Source of the DNA: Pseudomonadales bacterium
Lineage (GTDB): Bacteria > Pseudomonadota > Gammaproteobacteria > Pseudomonadales > Azotimanducaceae
Reading direction: 5' to 3'
DNA length: 64,000 nt
NCBI GenBank assembly: GCA_022822135.1
Contig: JAJECH010000041.1
Location: 22,793-86,792, forward strand
The position numbers and the translations under genes are program-made. The notes under the pieces were generated by a model, which saw only the letters and a program-made list of their open reading frames with translations, did no database searches and was not told where the DNA came from. Of the stretch, positions 1 through 9,377 are shown piece by piece. Position 1 is the first letter of the stretch. Each line of letters begins with the position of its first letter.

Positions 1-2988
1 AGCGATGTTGTTGTCAGCGAGGTCAATGTACCTAGACAAGAAAGTGGGTAGTGGCTTAAGCCTACTGAGCGGTTCAATGTCCTCAATCTCATTGTTCGCA
101 AGATTGAGATACAAGAGGAGTTCAATGTCTGCTAACGCATCAATACTTGATATGCGGTTATTCCACAGGTCGAGAATTTGGATGAGTGTTAAATGTTCAA
201 GAGGTCCGATGTCCTCAATTCGGTTGTTCGCCATTTCCAATCTCGAGAGTTGCCGAAGGTCTGCGAGAGGCGTGACATCGACAACCGCGTTGCTGTTTAG
301 GTTCAGCCTGTTTAGGACTTTGAGATTCGAGAGCGCACCAATGTTGGTAATCTGGTTCACTTGAAGATCTAAGTGTCGCATTGCGGAAAGTTCCGCGAGC
401 GGGTCGAGATCTGAGACGAGGTTGTTCGCTAAATTGACAAATGCCAAATGCTCAAGGTGTCGCAACGGAGACAGATCACTGATCGCATTACCAAAAAGAT
501 CTAGTGTGACTAACTGATCCAGATTCGCCAGTGGCGATATGTCCGTAATGCCGTTGGCAACGAGCGAGATCGAGCGTAATTTGACAAGTGGCGCTAATTC
601 CGTTAGATCGGTGAATCCCGCGGTGTCGATATGCAGTTCACGAAGGAACGGGAGTTTCCGTAGCGGGGTCAAGTCGGTCACTGGATTGCTGTTAAGCCAC
701 AGCTTTTCTAAACGAGGTAAGTGGCGAAGCGGCGTCAAATCCGCGATTGCGTTGGAGTGAATAAAAACAGAACGTAGGTTAGTCGCAGATTCCAATCCAC
801 TCAGCGACTCGATGTCCCTCCCCCAAGCTCGCAGCTGGGTTAACCTAGTCATGTCGGTCAGCGAGATCGGGTCGTGTTGTAGCTTGTGGAGTTCGAATCG
901 GACCGCGTCTTCAAGTTGCGGGTCGACGAAAGTCGGTTCGCCGTCATTGTCCGTGATGGTTCCGGTCGCTAGCTCTTGGTCGACACGAATCGCAACTCCC
1001 GCATCCGCCAGTTGACCGGTATTGAGCAGACGTACGGAGAACGTATCGTCGCCGTCGACCACGGCGTCGTCGATTGACTCCACGTGAATCTTCGCGTTAG
1101 TTTCGCCCGCTGGAATCGTTACGAGCGAAGTTTCATTTAACCGGTAATCAACCCCTTCGGACGATTGCGCGGGGAGCACCTCAAACCTGATCTCTACGTC
1201 GGAAGGTCGGCTCTCTGACAACGTTACGTCAAACGACACGGGCATTCCTTCAACGTTTTGAGCATTTGCGATGGACACGGTCGGTCCAACGGTCACGCGT
1301 AACCCAGTAGAACAGTTGTTGGCTACATCCTCTTCGTCAGGAGCGGAATCTATGCATAGACCGTAGTAGTGATCGCCGAAATCATCCGGTGCGACAAGAT
1401 CGATCGACTCAATGATCACACTCCTTCCCGGAACATCTTGCAAATCGATTGTTCCCAATACAGAATCTTCAGATCCGATGGACGCATCGCTCGATCGGTA
1501 CCAACGTCCTCCGATTGCGGTTGAGTCGATACCTCCTTGATTGGCAATCTGTGCCTCGATCGTAAAAACGTCGTTAGGCTGTAATGTCCTGACGTCGATT
1601 GTGGTTTCGACACGGAGATCGGTAACCTCGGAGTTGTATTCGGCTACCTCCCAACGCACTTCGTTAAGGAAACGTGCGGCATCTGCTGGTCCTCCCGCTC
1701 CTTCATTCTCTGTGTCGACGCCGACACCTAAGGGGTCTCCGAGGTGCTGGTGTTCTGCATTAGAGAACCGCGGCAACAGCGAGCAATCGATTGAAACCGA
1801 ATGACACTGTGAGGAATACGCCATGATCGTATGCCAGCGGCGTAGATTGTCCGCGGAAGGGGCGAGCCCCGCTTGGTTGACATAGCCATGAAAATATACC
1901 GAGTGCGGCGTACCCGGATACACGAACCGGTCGTGTTGAAGACCCATGTTGTGTCCGATTTCATGTGTCGCGATCATGGTTCCTGCGTAGTACACAGCCA
2001 CGCTGAACGTGTAAACCTCCCCTTCTGCTAAGCGCATATCGTCTGGCATATAGGCGGTTCCGCCAATATTTGAATCTGCCAATTGAAGATGTACTACATC
2101 TGCGCCGGTTGCGTTGCGCCATTCGTGAATGATGTCCATATAGCCGTCGCCGCGTCGTCGAAGTCGATCCAGATCAACCTCACCATGACCGGTCTCCTGA
2201 TAATCAACTTCACCCGTGCGTGTAAGGAACAGGCGCATGTCGACGCCGCTTTCCTCAAACGCGTGGTTGGATTCAGCGATGATCAGGTCCATAAGTGCTT
2301 CTACCGCACGCTCCCCTCCCATCGCTTTGCGGACAGCAGGTGTGAAAACCAGAAGAGTGTCGACGACCGCGATACCCTCACGTGACGCTGCCGAGGTGCT
2401 CCGTGAGACTGCGATACGCGAAGGTCTCTTTGAAGCCGTATCGTTGGACCCCATTGACCCTTGATGTGCTGGTATAGGTTCACCGAGAGGAGGAAGGTCA
2501 GATGGATCTACTTCTCGAATGTAAACGAAACCTCTCCCAGCCGGATCGATAGAGTACGTTCCTGTGGGTGTGCGAACGGTACCGATCACTGTGTCGTCGT
2601 TGACGACCAACGTGACGGTCCCAAATGGAACGCCAACTAAGCGTCCGTTTAGCGAGTAGCCTCTTGCGGTCTGTGTGGTGCGAATATCCTCTACATCCCA
2701 AGCCGCATCCTGAAACAGCTCCAGCTTGAACGATGCTCGGCCTTCGTGTTCCCTTTGGTGAGATGTCTGAACTTCCCGCAGTTGCGAGAAAGAAACCCCG
2801 GCATGACGTTCTCGTAAAACGGTTCCTCCTCTTACGCGGTGATGGCCTCCTTTTGTGGTGTCTTCCTCGAGTGTAAGACCCGACTTAGCAGTGGTCGGTG
2901 AGTGGTTGAAGAATACGCCTGATTCTTCACCGGAAATGGTGAGTGCCGGAAGAAGCGCTATTGAGAAAATACGTAGCAGGTTCTTCAT
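1..2988 (-). CDS. Secreted zinc metalloprotease (M12B/reprolysin-like) with CARDB, Calx-beta and leucine-rich repeats; 3' end outside window
   Basis: Open reading frame of at least 996 codons that runs off the window start without a stop; the ATG at 2988 is followed by a signal peptide (MKNLLRIFSIALLPALTISG). The metzincin motif HEIGHNMGLQHD lies at residues 342-353, and a Met-turn (IMAYS) follows near residue 390, as in reprolysin-type proteases. After it come a CARDB-like domain (about 446-560), a Calx-beta domain (about 577-680) and 22-residue leucine-rich repeats of the N-x-I-x-D-L-x-P-L type from about residue 700 to the edge. Family knowledge: such proteins are exported and cleave extracellular substrates; the LRR part probably binds a partner. 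Substrate unknown. The C-terminal sorting or anchoring signal cannot be seen. The upstream element at 3023-3045 probably drives it. Confidence 0.88.
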   Translation of the reverse strand, partial: MKNLLRIFSIALLPALTISGEESGVFFNHSPTTAKSGLTLEEDTTKGGHHRVRGGTVLRERHAGVSFSQLREVQTSHQREHEGRASFKLELFQDAAWDVEDIRTTQTARGYSLNGRLVGVPFGTVTLVVNDDTVIGTVRTPTGTYSIDPAGRGFVYIREVDPSDLPPLGEPIPAHQGSMGSNDTASKRPSRIAVSRSTSAASREGIAVVDTLLVFTPAVRKAMGGERAVEALMDLIIAESNHAFEESGVDMRLFLTRTGEVDYQETGHGEVDLDRLRRRGDGYMDIIHEWRNATGADVVHLQLADSNIGGTAYMPDDMRLAEGEVYTFSVAVYYAGTMIATHEIGHNMGLQHDRFVYPGTPHSVYFHGYVNQAGLAPSADNLRRWHTIMAYSSQCHSVSIDCSLLPRFSNAEHQHLGDPLGVGVDTENEGAGGPADAARFLNEVRWEVAEYNSEVTDLRVETTIDVRTLQPNDVFTIEAQIANQGGIDSTAIGGRWYRSSDASIGSEDSVLGTIDLQDVPGRSVIIESIDLVAPDDFGDHYYGLCIDSAPDEEDVANNCSTGLRVTVGPTVSIANAQNVEGMPVSFDVTLSESRPSDVEIRFEVLPAQSSEGVDYRLNETSLVTIPAGETNAKIHVESIDDAVVDGDDTFSVRLLNTGQLADAGVAIRVDQELATGTITDNDGEPTFVDPQLEDAVRFELHKLQHDPISLTDMTRLTQLRAWGRDIESLSGLESATNLRSVFIHSNAIADLTPLRHLPRLEKLWLNSNPVTDLTPLRKLPFLRELHIDTAGFTDLTELAPLVKLRSISLVANGITDISPLANLDQLVTLDLFGNAISDLSPLRHLEHLAFVNLANNLVSDLDPLAELSAMRHLDLQVNQITNIGALSNLKVLNRLNLNSNAVVDVTPLADLRQLSRLEMANNRIEDIGPLEHLTLIQILDLWNNRISSIDALADIELLLYLNLANNEIEDIEPLSRLKPLPTFLSRYIDLADNNIA

Positions 2989-3022
2989 GTCAAGTATGAA
3001 GTGAGTCACCTATTTACATAAA

Positions 3023-3045
3023 GATTCTAAAGAATATAAAATGAA
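3023..3045 (-). promoter_or_regulatory. 23-bp conserved promoter-like element, copy 1
   Basis: Read towards the downstream gene it begins TTCATTT and ends TAGAATC with an A/T/C-rich middle. Nineteen of 23 positions are the same in three copies (here, 6303-6325 and 11825-11847), each upstream of a large secreted protein gene and each in the same orientation relative to that gene. TAGAAT resembles a -10 hexamer. This copy ends 35 bp before the ATG of the LRR protease. Function is inferred. Confidence 0.6.
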
Positions 3046-3088
3046 TATAAAGAGAAATAGGATATATTAGAATGAATATAAAATGAAT
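3032..3088. repeat. 15-bp direct repeat in the protease upstream region
   Basis: GAATATAAAATGAAT occurs at 3032-3046 and again at 3074-3088, 42 bp apart (about four helical turns). The first copy overlaps the 23-bp conserved element, so the second looks like a partial second copy of that element, further upstream of the gene. It may be a second binding site for the same regulator. Confidence 0.7.
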
Positions 3089-3372
3089 TTAGGGTATTAC
3101 GGTCAAAATTCACCCTCGCTCTGAGTCAGTGTAATGTTCAAACCATGCCGTGAAACATTTTCTGACCGACAGCAACCCCACGACGAACGCAGCGCGCGTC
3201 AACTCTAACTAGACTCTAATTTCCATATCCGTCGCAATGGAAGACGAGTTCGCTTAACAAAGCGAATCAACAGACAACAATTACGCCTCAGATTTGCACC
3301 ATTGAGATACGAAAACCACGGTCACGAGAAATCTGTGAAGGCTGCTACGGTTTGGGACGCTGGAATGAGTCT

Positions 3373-6105
3373 CTACCTCTTTTCTAACGCAGCCTCCGAT
3401 GAGTCCGCCGTTTCCACCAATCTCAAGATCGGTTTTTTGGCCGTATTACGGTAGTTGTAGTGTTCCCACGTCTCATTCGTACTGAAGTTGCCTCCTCGAA
3501 CAACGTGAAGTAACTGCATCGAATTCTGAACCTCTATTAGAATCGTTTCGGTGAAGTCGTAGTTCCTTTGATTCCGAGCTCGATCATGCGTACGCATTGA
3601 TGCGAGTCCCCAATTCCCAGGAAGTGAGCCGGGCGGAAGGATCCAATTCGCCTGCCGCTTGTACCATTTATTAGGTTCGGTTCTAGGATACAGAGAGAAG
3701 GGATCGGGTCCTTCGTGCCATTGAAAATGTTGTCCACCTAGTGGGTCACGAAGGCGCATTGCGACATGTCGGAAGCCAGAGTTATCATCTCTGATGTAGA
3801 ACGTGATGTTGACGATCGTTTCACCATTTGGTTGCTCAGGGTTAGTGGGTTCGGCGTCCACGTAAATCCTATTTATGTCGATTTCAGCCGGTGTCAGATC
3901 GGGATTCGAAGTGACAAGAGCCAAGGTTTTTATTGGCTCATTTTCACCGTTAAATGTGGTTCGCCCTTGGTTTAAGCCAGAATCCGTCATTACAACAAGC
4001 CGGAGCGAATATGTCGCAGTCGGCATGTATTCTGGCATGACGAATTCAACCAAGCACACACCGTCTTCGTGGTCTCCAAAATGATCGTAATAGTAGGAGT
4101 TATCCGTTGGAATCGTCAGTCGCGCATAACACGGCGCGTTGCTTTTCATGGTTCCGTCTTCATCGACCTGCCAAGTAACTTCAATGACTTGAATGTCATA
4201 CTCGACGCCATGTTCGGTTACTGTTTCGTCCCGCTTCGCCAATCGTGCTGATCCAGGGACGTAGCGAGGTTCGGTGTAGTCTTCAAGTGCGTTGTCAACG
4301 TACATCTTCCAACCGAAGTCGTTGTCGCGTTGGTAGCGATTGTTGCCCGCTAGATCTCGAATCACCATCTGAAGCGGATACCAGTACCCAGCCTTAGCCT
4401 CCTTTGGAATAACCTTCGAACCAAATAGCACAATGCCTTCATCTATATACTCGCCATTCTCGTCGATTGGATACAAGTACAAATCGATGTGCGTTCCAAT
4501 GTCGTTCGTGATCCGAGTGTATGCGTGCGACGCACCTTCCTTCTCGAAATCTATTGCATGTAGCTCAAGCGTGACATTCAATTCCTTGTCCGCTTCAGAC
4601 TCACCGGCAACTTCGATATCAATGCGTTTTATCTTGCCGGGAAAGACATAATCGGGGAATAGGTTGTAAACCTCGAACTGCAAATCCTCGCGAATCTCCG
4701 ACACGTAGATATTGCCTTGCATTACGCGGTCGCGAACGAAATCGTATTTAAGACTCGCTCGGCTCCGGAGGACATCAGGATTAATAACAAAATCTGCAAC
4801 CGATTCCGCCATATCTTCATTCGGATTCTTTAAGTGAGCGTATGCAGAGACGAACTGAGTGGTTAATGTTGTTGACCAGCCCGATCGAGCATTAGGATCT
4901 TCGTACCATCCACCTAACTCGATCCAATCTGCTTTCAATTGATCATCGAAGACATGTGACCAAAGGAAATGAGACTTTTCGTGAAGAACAAGGCGGTGAA
5001 TATCGTCGACTGAAGCATTAAAAAATGCGCTGTCCATGAACTCAACGTACCCTTGTTCTGGCCACGCGACCGCAGGCGCTGTCGGATAGAGGGGATGTGG
5101 CATTCCGTCGATTCGGCGTATAAAGTATTTCAATTCCGGAATGACATGAAATCCTCGCGGCATGTCCTGTAGTAGATTGATGATCTGTACTAGCTCCTCG
5201 GAGTGAAACGCTTGAAAAGAAGCGCTTGTTTCGCCCGTTGTTGGTCCGGTAAGAGCCGCATAGTCTCGAACCATCTGAGACATACCGAAGTTTTCATTCA
5301 TGATGTGTTCGACTCGGTCTCGATCTCTACCTCTGTCAGTGATGTAACGCGTGACCGCATGATGCAATCGATTCGAATACCAAAAACCACGTTTACCGTC
5401 AACTTCGACGACACGAGGATTCGCATTGACGAAAACAGCATTTGAAATACGAACAGAGCTGCTACCGTCGTTGTTAGACTCGATTTCGATATCGTTATGG
5501 AGTTCATCTTCGGTGATCGTCCACTTACTTTTATTCAGATCGTGTATAGGGATCGAGTCAAAGGTCATGAGTAACCTATATGCATGTTCATGCGACCAGG
5601 TCATTTCGTCGTTTACCAATGAGACATCGAATTCGCGTTCAAGCTCTAGCGATGCAGCGGTATCAACAATCGCGTACTGACGATCCAAAAACGTTACCTT
5701 TCGCGGCGTAGCGACACTGGCGGAATACTCAAAGCCGGCAGTACTTTGATCTTCTTCCCAATGAAACACGAATGGCTGCGTGGCAATCATCTCTAATCGA
5801 AACGGCTCCTCTGGTTCGTGTAGAGGGATGGTGACAATTCGCGCCGGTGTCGTCTTATGACCGGGCGCACGAACCTTAACAGCGTACTTCCCAGGCGCGA
5901 CATCCTCGAATGTAAATTTGCCGGAGGTATCCGGTGATTCCACTCTCAAAACGCCTCGTGTCTCGAGGATGACTTCAACTTCTGAGGGGGAGCTTTCGTA
6001 ACCTTCGACGTAGCCATCGAAGTCTTCTGCGAAGACCGAAAATGTCAACAACACGAGAAGGGACACAGTCGTCGTCAAGAGAGTATGTTTCGGTTTCACC
6101 ATCAT
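3373..6105 (-). CDS. Secreted HExxH metallopeptidase-like protein with N-terminal carboxypeptidase-regulatory-like domain
   Basis: About 910 residues. An AGGAGG lies 11 nt before ATG-ATG at 6105, so I prefer this start over an in-frame GTG at 6117 that overlaps the Shine-Dalgarno sequence. Signal peptide ends VFA. Residues about 28-100 look like a carboxypeptidase-regulatory-like (CarbopepD_reg) beta-sandwich. HEKSH is at about residues 375-379, followed by EDMAES with its second Glu near 434; this HExxH plus downstream Glu is a gluzincin arrangement and somewhat resembles the anthrax-lethal-factor-like (M34) fold. The rest appears to be beta-sandwich domains. An exported peptidase is the best guess; substrate unknown. 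A copy of the 23-bp element lies about 200 bp upstream, shared with the neighbouring LRR protease gene. Confidence 0.75.
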   Translation of the reverse strand: MMVKPKHTLLTTTVSLLVLLTFSVFAEDFDGYVEGYESSPSEVEVILETRGVLRVESPDTSGKFTFEDVAPGKYAVKVRAPGHKTTPARIVTIPLHEPEEPFRLEMIATQPFVFHWEEDQSTAGFEYSASVATPRKVTFLDRQYAIVDTAASLELEREFDVSLVNDEMTWSHEHAYRLLMTFDSIPIHDLNKSKWTITEDELHNDIEIESNNDGSSSVRISNAVFVNANPRVVEVDGKRGFWYSNRLHHAVTRYITDRGRDRDRVEHIMNENFGMSQMVRDYAALTGPTTGETSASFQAFHSEELVQIINLLQDMPRGFHVIPELKYFIRRIDGMPHPLYPTAPAVAWPEQGYVEFMDSAFFNASVDDIHRLVLHEKSHFLWSHVFDDQLKADWIELGGWYEDPNARSGWSTTLTTQFVSAYAHLKNPNEDMAESVADFVINPDVLRSRASLKYDFVRDRVMQGNIYVSEIREDLQFEVYNLFPDYVFPGKIKRIDIEVAGESEADKELNVTLELHAIDFEKEGASHAYTRITNDIGTHIDLYLYPIDENGEYIDEGIVLFGSKVIPKEAKAGYWYPLQMVIRDLAGNNRYQRDNDFGWKMYVDNALEDYTEPRYVPGSARLAKRDETVTEHGVEYDIQVIEVTWQVDEDGTMKSNAPCYARLTIPTDNSYYYDHFGDHEDGVCLVEFVMPEYMPTATYSLRLVVMTDSGLNQGRTTFNGENEPIKTLALVTSNPDLTPAEIDINRIYVDAEPTNPEQPNGETIVNITFYIRDDNSGFRHVAMRLRDPLGGQHFQWHEGPDPFSLYPRTEPNKWYKRQANWILPPGSLPGNWGLASMRTHDRARNQRNYDFTETILIEVQNSMQLLHVVRGGNFSTNETWEHYNYRNTAKKPILRLVETADSSEAALEKR

Positions 6106-6937
6106 CGCGAAAATCACCTCCTAAATTGAAGCTGCCAGGTGCCTACGAAACACTCAAGTGAGGATCGGCAAATAATCCGAAAGGGGACATCGAAAACTCC
6201 CGATCGCTCACTCGAAGTGGTAGGTATCAAAGACTGCGCTAGTGGAGCAAACCACTCTAGATTCGTCATGTCGTTTTACATCGCGCAATCGATATAAAAC
6301 CTGATTCTAGAGAAAATTAAATGAATTAGTAAAGAAAAAGAACCTTTATTAGTGAATTTAATAGGAATTTAATGAAAAACCTAAGATGTTTTGGTCCTTT
6401 TCACTTCTGAAACAAGGTATAGAAGAAACTGACGTCAAACCTCGATAGCAACACGAAAACGGCCCGGTCCGCTATGGATCTAAAAACACGTGCTACGCAT
6501 TGTGGACCAGCAACCTGTCTTGTTCTACAAGATTGCGGCCCTACTCAGAAAACACAGAACAGCTAATCAGTAGAAGCAACGAGAGTCGAGAGAGAAGACA
6601 CTAATTAACGATCGCGATATTTCCGACTAAAAACGCATCTTCTACTTTGTTATGTGGTCGGTTCGTACTGATTGACTCTTACCACGTGTCGATTGAGAAC
6701 CTACTTCGGATCTGCAACACTAAGAGACAGTGCGAGGGTCAAACGGAAATCAAGTGGCCACTACCAGAGAACGGGACCATAACCGTCGGCGATGGCCAGC
6801 TAAAAACTGAATATTCACACATTATTCACTATTTAGATTTTCCTTTCTAAAATAATTCATAATTTTCTGCGTAATATTTCGCAACTAGGTGTGCACAAGA
6901 AACACATGCCTTAATCATTTTCATTTAGGAGAGTGCG
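6106..6937. other. 830-bp intergenic region
   Basis: Divergent spacer between two secreted-protein genes. It holds the 23-bp element (6303-6325) inside an AT-rich tract (about 6295-6385). A 67-codon TTG-started frame at 6647-6850 has no Shine-Dalgarno site and no recognisable sequence. No RNA gene recognised. Confidence 0.5.
6303..6325 (-). promoter_or_regulatory. 23-bp conserved promoter-like element, copy 2
   Basis: Same element as at 3023-3045 and 11825-11847, starting TTCATTT and ending TAGAATC when read towards the HExxH protein gene. It lies about 198 bp upstream of that gene's ATG, so if it is a promoter the leader is long. Confidence 0.6.
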
Positions 6938-7279
6938 ATGAGACGAAATATTGCAGCGTGGATCGTCGTTGGAGTCGCGATAGTGTTGGTCCAGTCATCC
7001 GTATTTGCTTCAGGTTCCATTCGGCCAGGTGGCACCATTAGTGCGCGCGACGCCTACACTCAAGGTAAGGCGTTGACTTTTCAAAAACTCGTGTGTGCGT
7101 CTTGCCCGATTTCGAGCGGTGAGTTGAATCGTGATCGCGCAATCAGCTTGAAAAACAGCCTTGAAGCTAGAGACGAGAGCGACAAACCCGGCACGCCAGA
7201 CGACGAACATATCAAAGTTCTCGATCGAGATGAGCAGGAAATGGTGCACTACTACTTGCTACGCCGATTCAAGCTGTAG
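6938..7279 (+). CDS. Small exported CxxC protein, unknown function
   Basis: 113 residues. TAGGAGAG stands a few bases before the ATG. A signal peptide ends at VFA (residue 24). The mature part has a single CASC motif (Cys53, Cys56) and a charged C-terminus ending YYLLRRFKL. The CxxC could bind a metal or be a redox pair; there is no following His for a c-type haem motif. The next gene, 24 bp on in the same direction, encodes an outer-membrane barrel, so the two are likely co-transcribed and may act together in the envelope. I do not recognise a named family. Confidence 0.7.
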   Translation: MRRNIAAWIVVGVAIVLVQSSVFASGSIRPGGTISARDAYTQGKALTFQKLVCASCPISSGELNRDRAISLKNSLEARDESDKPGTPDDEHIKVLDRDEQEMVHYYLLRRFKL

Positions 7280-7303
7280 CACGTTAATAGAAGGAATAAA
7301 GAA

Positions 7304-8221
7304 ATGAACAAAGTAAGAATCTATCTTGCTATAGCGACAGCTGGCTGGTTAACCACCGCACCTATTGTGGAGGCTGACGGGTCCGTATGGCTTCCCGCAC
7401 CTGGGAGCGGCACGATGACGATGTCATACGTATCTCAATCGGCGGACAATATGTGGGTTGGCAAGAACGGACCCAACCCTATACCTTTTCAAGGTCTGGA
7501 TCAAAGTACCGTGACGCTCAACGGCACGTACGGATTCTCTGATGCTGTTTCAGTGGATATCAGTGTGGGTAGATCCGAAGTCTCTCCGAAGCATGGTAGA
7601 CCGATTCCTCTTGAAACTGATGGGATCACGGATACAGAGGTAGGACTTACGTGGCGATTTCGTGACGAAATCGTAAGCGGGGGACCGAGCGCCGCGGTTC
7701 GGTTCGGTGCCGTTATTGCCGGAAATTACCCGACAGGAGGTCCGGGACCTGCTGAGATCGGGGGTGATCCAACGCGCGTTGGTGCTGGTCCTACTGCGAT
7801 CGGGGACGGCGCGAGTGGAATCGAATTGTCAGGTGTCGTCGGTAAGGTCTTCAATAATCGCGTAGCACTATCCGCCGAACTAGGCATTCGAAACCGTTCG
7901 GGCGATGTGCCTCGGGAAACCTTTATGAACTTCGACGCGCACTTTATTGTCGGTGAACACCTCGTACTTAGTACCCAGTACCACATTCAATCGTCGTCAG
8001 GTGATATTGATATCGGTCCGCCGCCAGGACCTGGTGCACACGGAAGGCACTGGGATCAGTTCCCGAATGTGGCAGAAGACGTCAATCGCGTTTCCGTTGG
8101 CGGCACGCTACTGTTTAATAAAGTCGATATCGGGTTACATTGGTTTAAGGTGCTTGATGGACGAAACACGGCTGAATTCAAAGCGTTTGGCGGCACACTA
8201 ACGTACAAATTCAATCGTTAG
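7304..8221 (+). CDS. Outer-membrane beta-barrel protein (transporter-like)
   Basis: 305 residues with a Shine-Dalgarno site (AGAAGGAATAAAG before ATG) and a signal peptide ending near VEA. The mature sequence alternates short polar/hydrophobic strands with Gly- and Pro-rich loops (for example around residues 140-170), and ends in an aromatic strand (LTYKFNR). The pattern resembles the MetA/phenol-degradation outer-membrane barrel family, whose members are thought to let small hydrophobic molecules in. It follows the small CxxC gene with a 24-bp gap. Barrel topology is well supported; the substrate is unknown. Confidence 0.7.
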   Translation: MNKVRIYLAIATAGWLTTAPIVEADGSVWLPAPGSGTMTMSYVSQSADNMWVGKNGPNPIPFQGLDQSTVTLNGTYGFSDAVSVDISVGRSEVSPKHGRPIPLETDGITDTEVGLTWRFRDEIVSGGPSAAVRFGAVIAGNYPTGGPGPAEIGGDPTRVGAGPTAIGDGASGIELSGVVGKVFNNRVALSAELGIRNRSGDVPRETFMNFDAHFIVGEHLVLSTQYHIQSSSGDIDIGPPPGPGAHGRHWDQFPNVAEDVNRVSVGGTLLFNKVDIGLHWFKVLDGRNTAEFKAFGGTLTYKFNR

Positions 8222-8313
8222 TCCTTAACCTTAAACAAAATTCGTGACGCTCGGTCGTCATCGCGACGGTGAAATACGCGAAAGAGACGCAAACTACAAG
8301 ATTGTGAACAGTC

Positions 8314-9057
8314 TCATTGATTTCTCTGTCTCTTACGGGATATCGAATCTTGCATCACGAGTTTCACGATCATTCCGAGGATACCGATGCTAGCTAGTAC
8401 GACGCCTCGGACCGTACCGCCAATTTTGGATTTGCCATACTTCCTTTTGAGGGTGTCAACAGGGACTTCAACGACTGTCATTTTGTGCTGAAGCGCTTTG
8501 ATCTGCATCTCGATGGTCCAGCCGAATGTCTCGTCCGTCATCTGGAGCTTGGTGAGAGCTTTAGAGGTAATTGCCCGAAAGGGACCAAGATCTGTCGTCC
8601 GTTGTCGCCAAAGCAATCGAATCAATAACCCCGCCACCTGATTACCGACGACTTGAGGCAGTGACAGTGCGCCTGGTTCCATCTCTCCGAGAATACGGGA
8701 TCCGATGACGAGGTCGGCACCTCGCTCGATCGTCTGTAGTAGGAGAGTCGCTTGTTCTACTTTGAATGCTTGATCGCCGTCCACAAACAACACGACATCA
8801 ACGGGTTTTAACGCCGCAATCGCGGTCAAACAGGCGATGCCGTATCCATGCTTGCGTTGACTAACCACACGAGCGCCGGCTTTACTGGCTCGTTGCGCGG
8901 TTGCGTCATTCGAGTTGTTGTCGCAAACGACGATGTCATCAATCAAACGATTTCCGTCTGGACCACGCAGTGCAACTAGATCTTCAACTACCGATGCGAT
9001 GTTGTCTTCTTCATTTTGCGCGGGAATGACCGCCCCAATGCTTGAGTTACCTAGCAC
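8314..9057 (-). CDS. Family 2 glycosyltransferase, polyprenyl-phosphate sugar synthase-like
   Basis: 247 residues, GTG start with weak Shine-Dalgarno. The N-terminus has the GT2 signature VIPAQNEEDNI, then DDIVVCDNNSND and the metal/nucleotide site FVDGDQ. Later motifs DLGPFRAI, FGWTIEMQIKA and RKYGKSKIGGT match the branch that includes dolichyl-phosphate mannose synthases and bacterial polyprenyl-phosphate glycosyltransferases, which load a sugar from a nucleotide donor onto a lipid carrier at the inner membrane. A hydrophobic C-terminal stretch (about 215-235) could be a membrane segment. It may serve envelope glycan synthesis. Donor and acceptor not known. Confidence 0.82.
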   Translation of the reverse strand: MLGNSSIGAVIPAQNEEDNIASVVEDLVALRGPDGNRLIDDIVVCDNNSNDATAQRASKAGARVVSQRKHGYGIACLTAIAALKPVDVVLFVDGDQAFKVEQATLLLQTIERGADLVIGSRILGEMEPGALSLPQVVGNQVAGLLIRLLWRQRTTDLGPFRAITSKALTKLQMTDETFGWTIEMQIKALQHKMTVVEVPVDTLKRKYGKSKIGGTVRGVVLASIGILGMIVKLVMQDSISRKRQRNQ

Positions 9058-9377
9058 TTTCTAGCCATGGTAGTTTCTGATACTCTTTTGTTGAGGTTGC
9101 CTCGTTCAGGATTCATAAATAACAGGAGGTGCTACTCGAGAACGCATGACAACACGGTGAATTCGTTTAACAGATCTCGCAATGACATTAGGATCAAAGT
9201 CCGACGATGCCTATTGCCCAGGATATGAATTCACGGCCCAAATTGCTGAAGAACTAAGAATCGTACCGGCAACTCCTAAATCTCGTCGGCTGTTGAACTC
9301 CCGCATTGGCGATGTTCGACGTGATGATCTGCACGTCGCGATTGCCCTTTCTGATTCGATTTTCGCGGGAATGAACG
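9058..9377. other. 320-bp intergenic region
   Basis: Between two minus-strand genes. A plus-strand frame at 9182-9427 (81 codons) overlaps the kinase 3' end and has no clear ribosome site; I do not accept it as a gene. AGGAGG at about 9123 is followed only by a four-codon frame. Nothing else seen. Confidence 0.5.

Larger units (their letters stand above)
2989..3372. other. AT-rich intergenic region upstream of the LRR protease gene
   Basis: No gene seen. Holds the 23-bp element at 3023-3045 and a 15-bp direct repeat within a very AT-rich tract (about 3010-3105); the remainder to 3372 is of ordinary composition and I see no terminator in it. Confidence 0.6.

Noticed and set aside
6647..6850. 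67-codon frame in the intergenic region
   Set aside because: TTG start, no ribosome site and no family resemblance.
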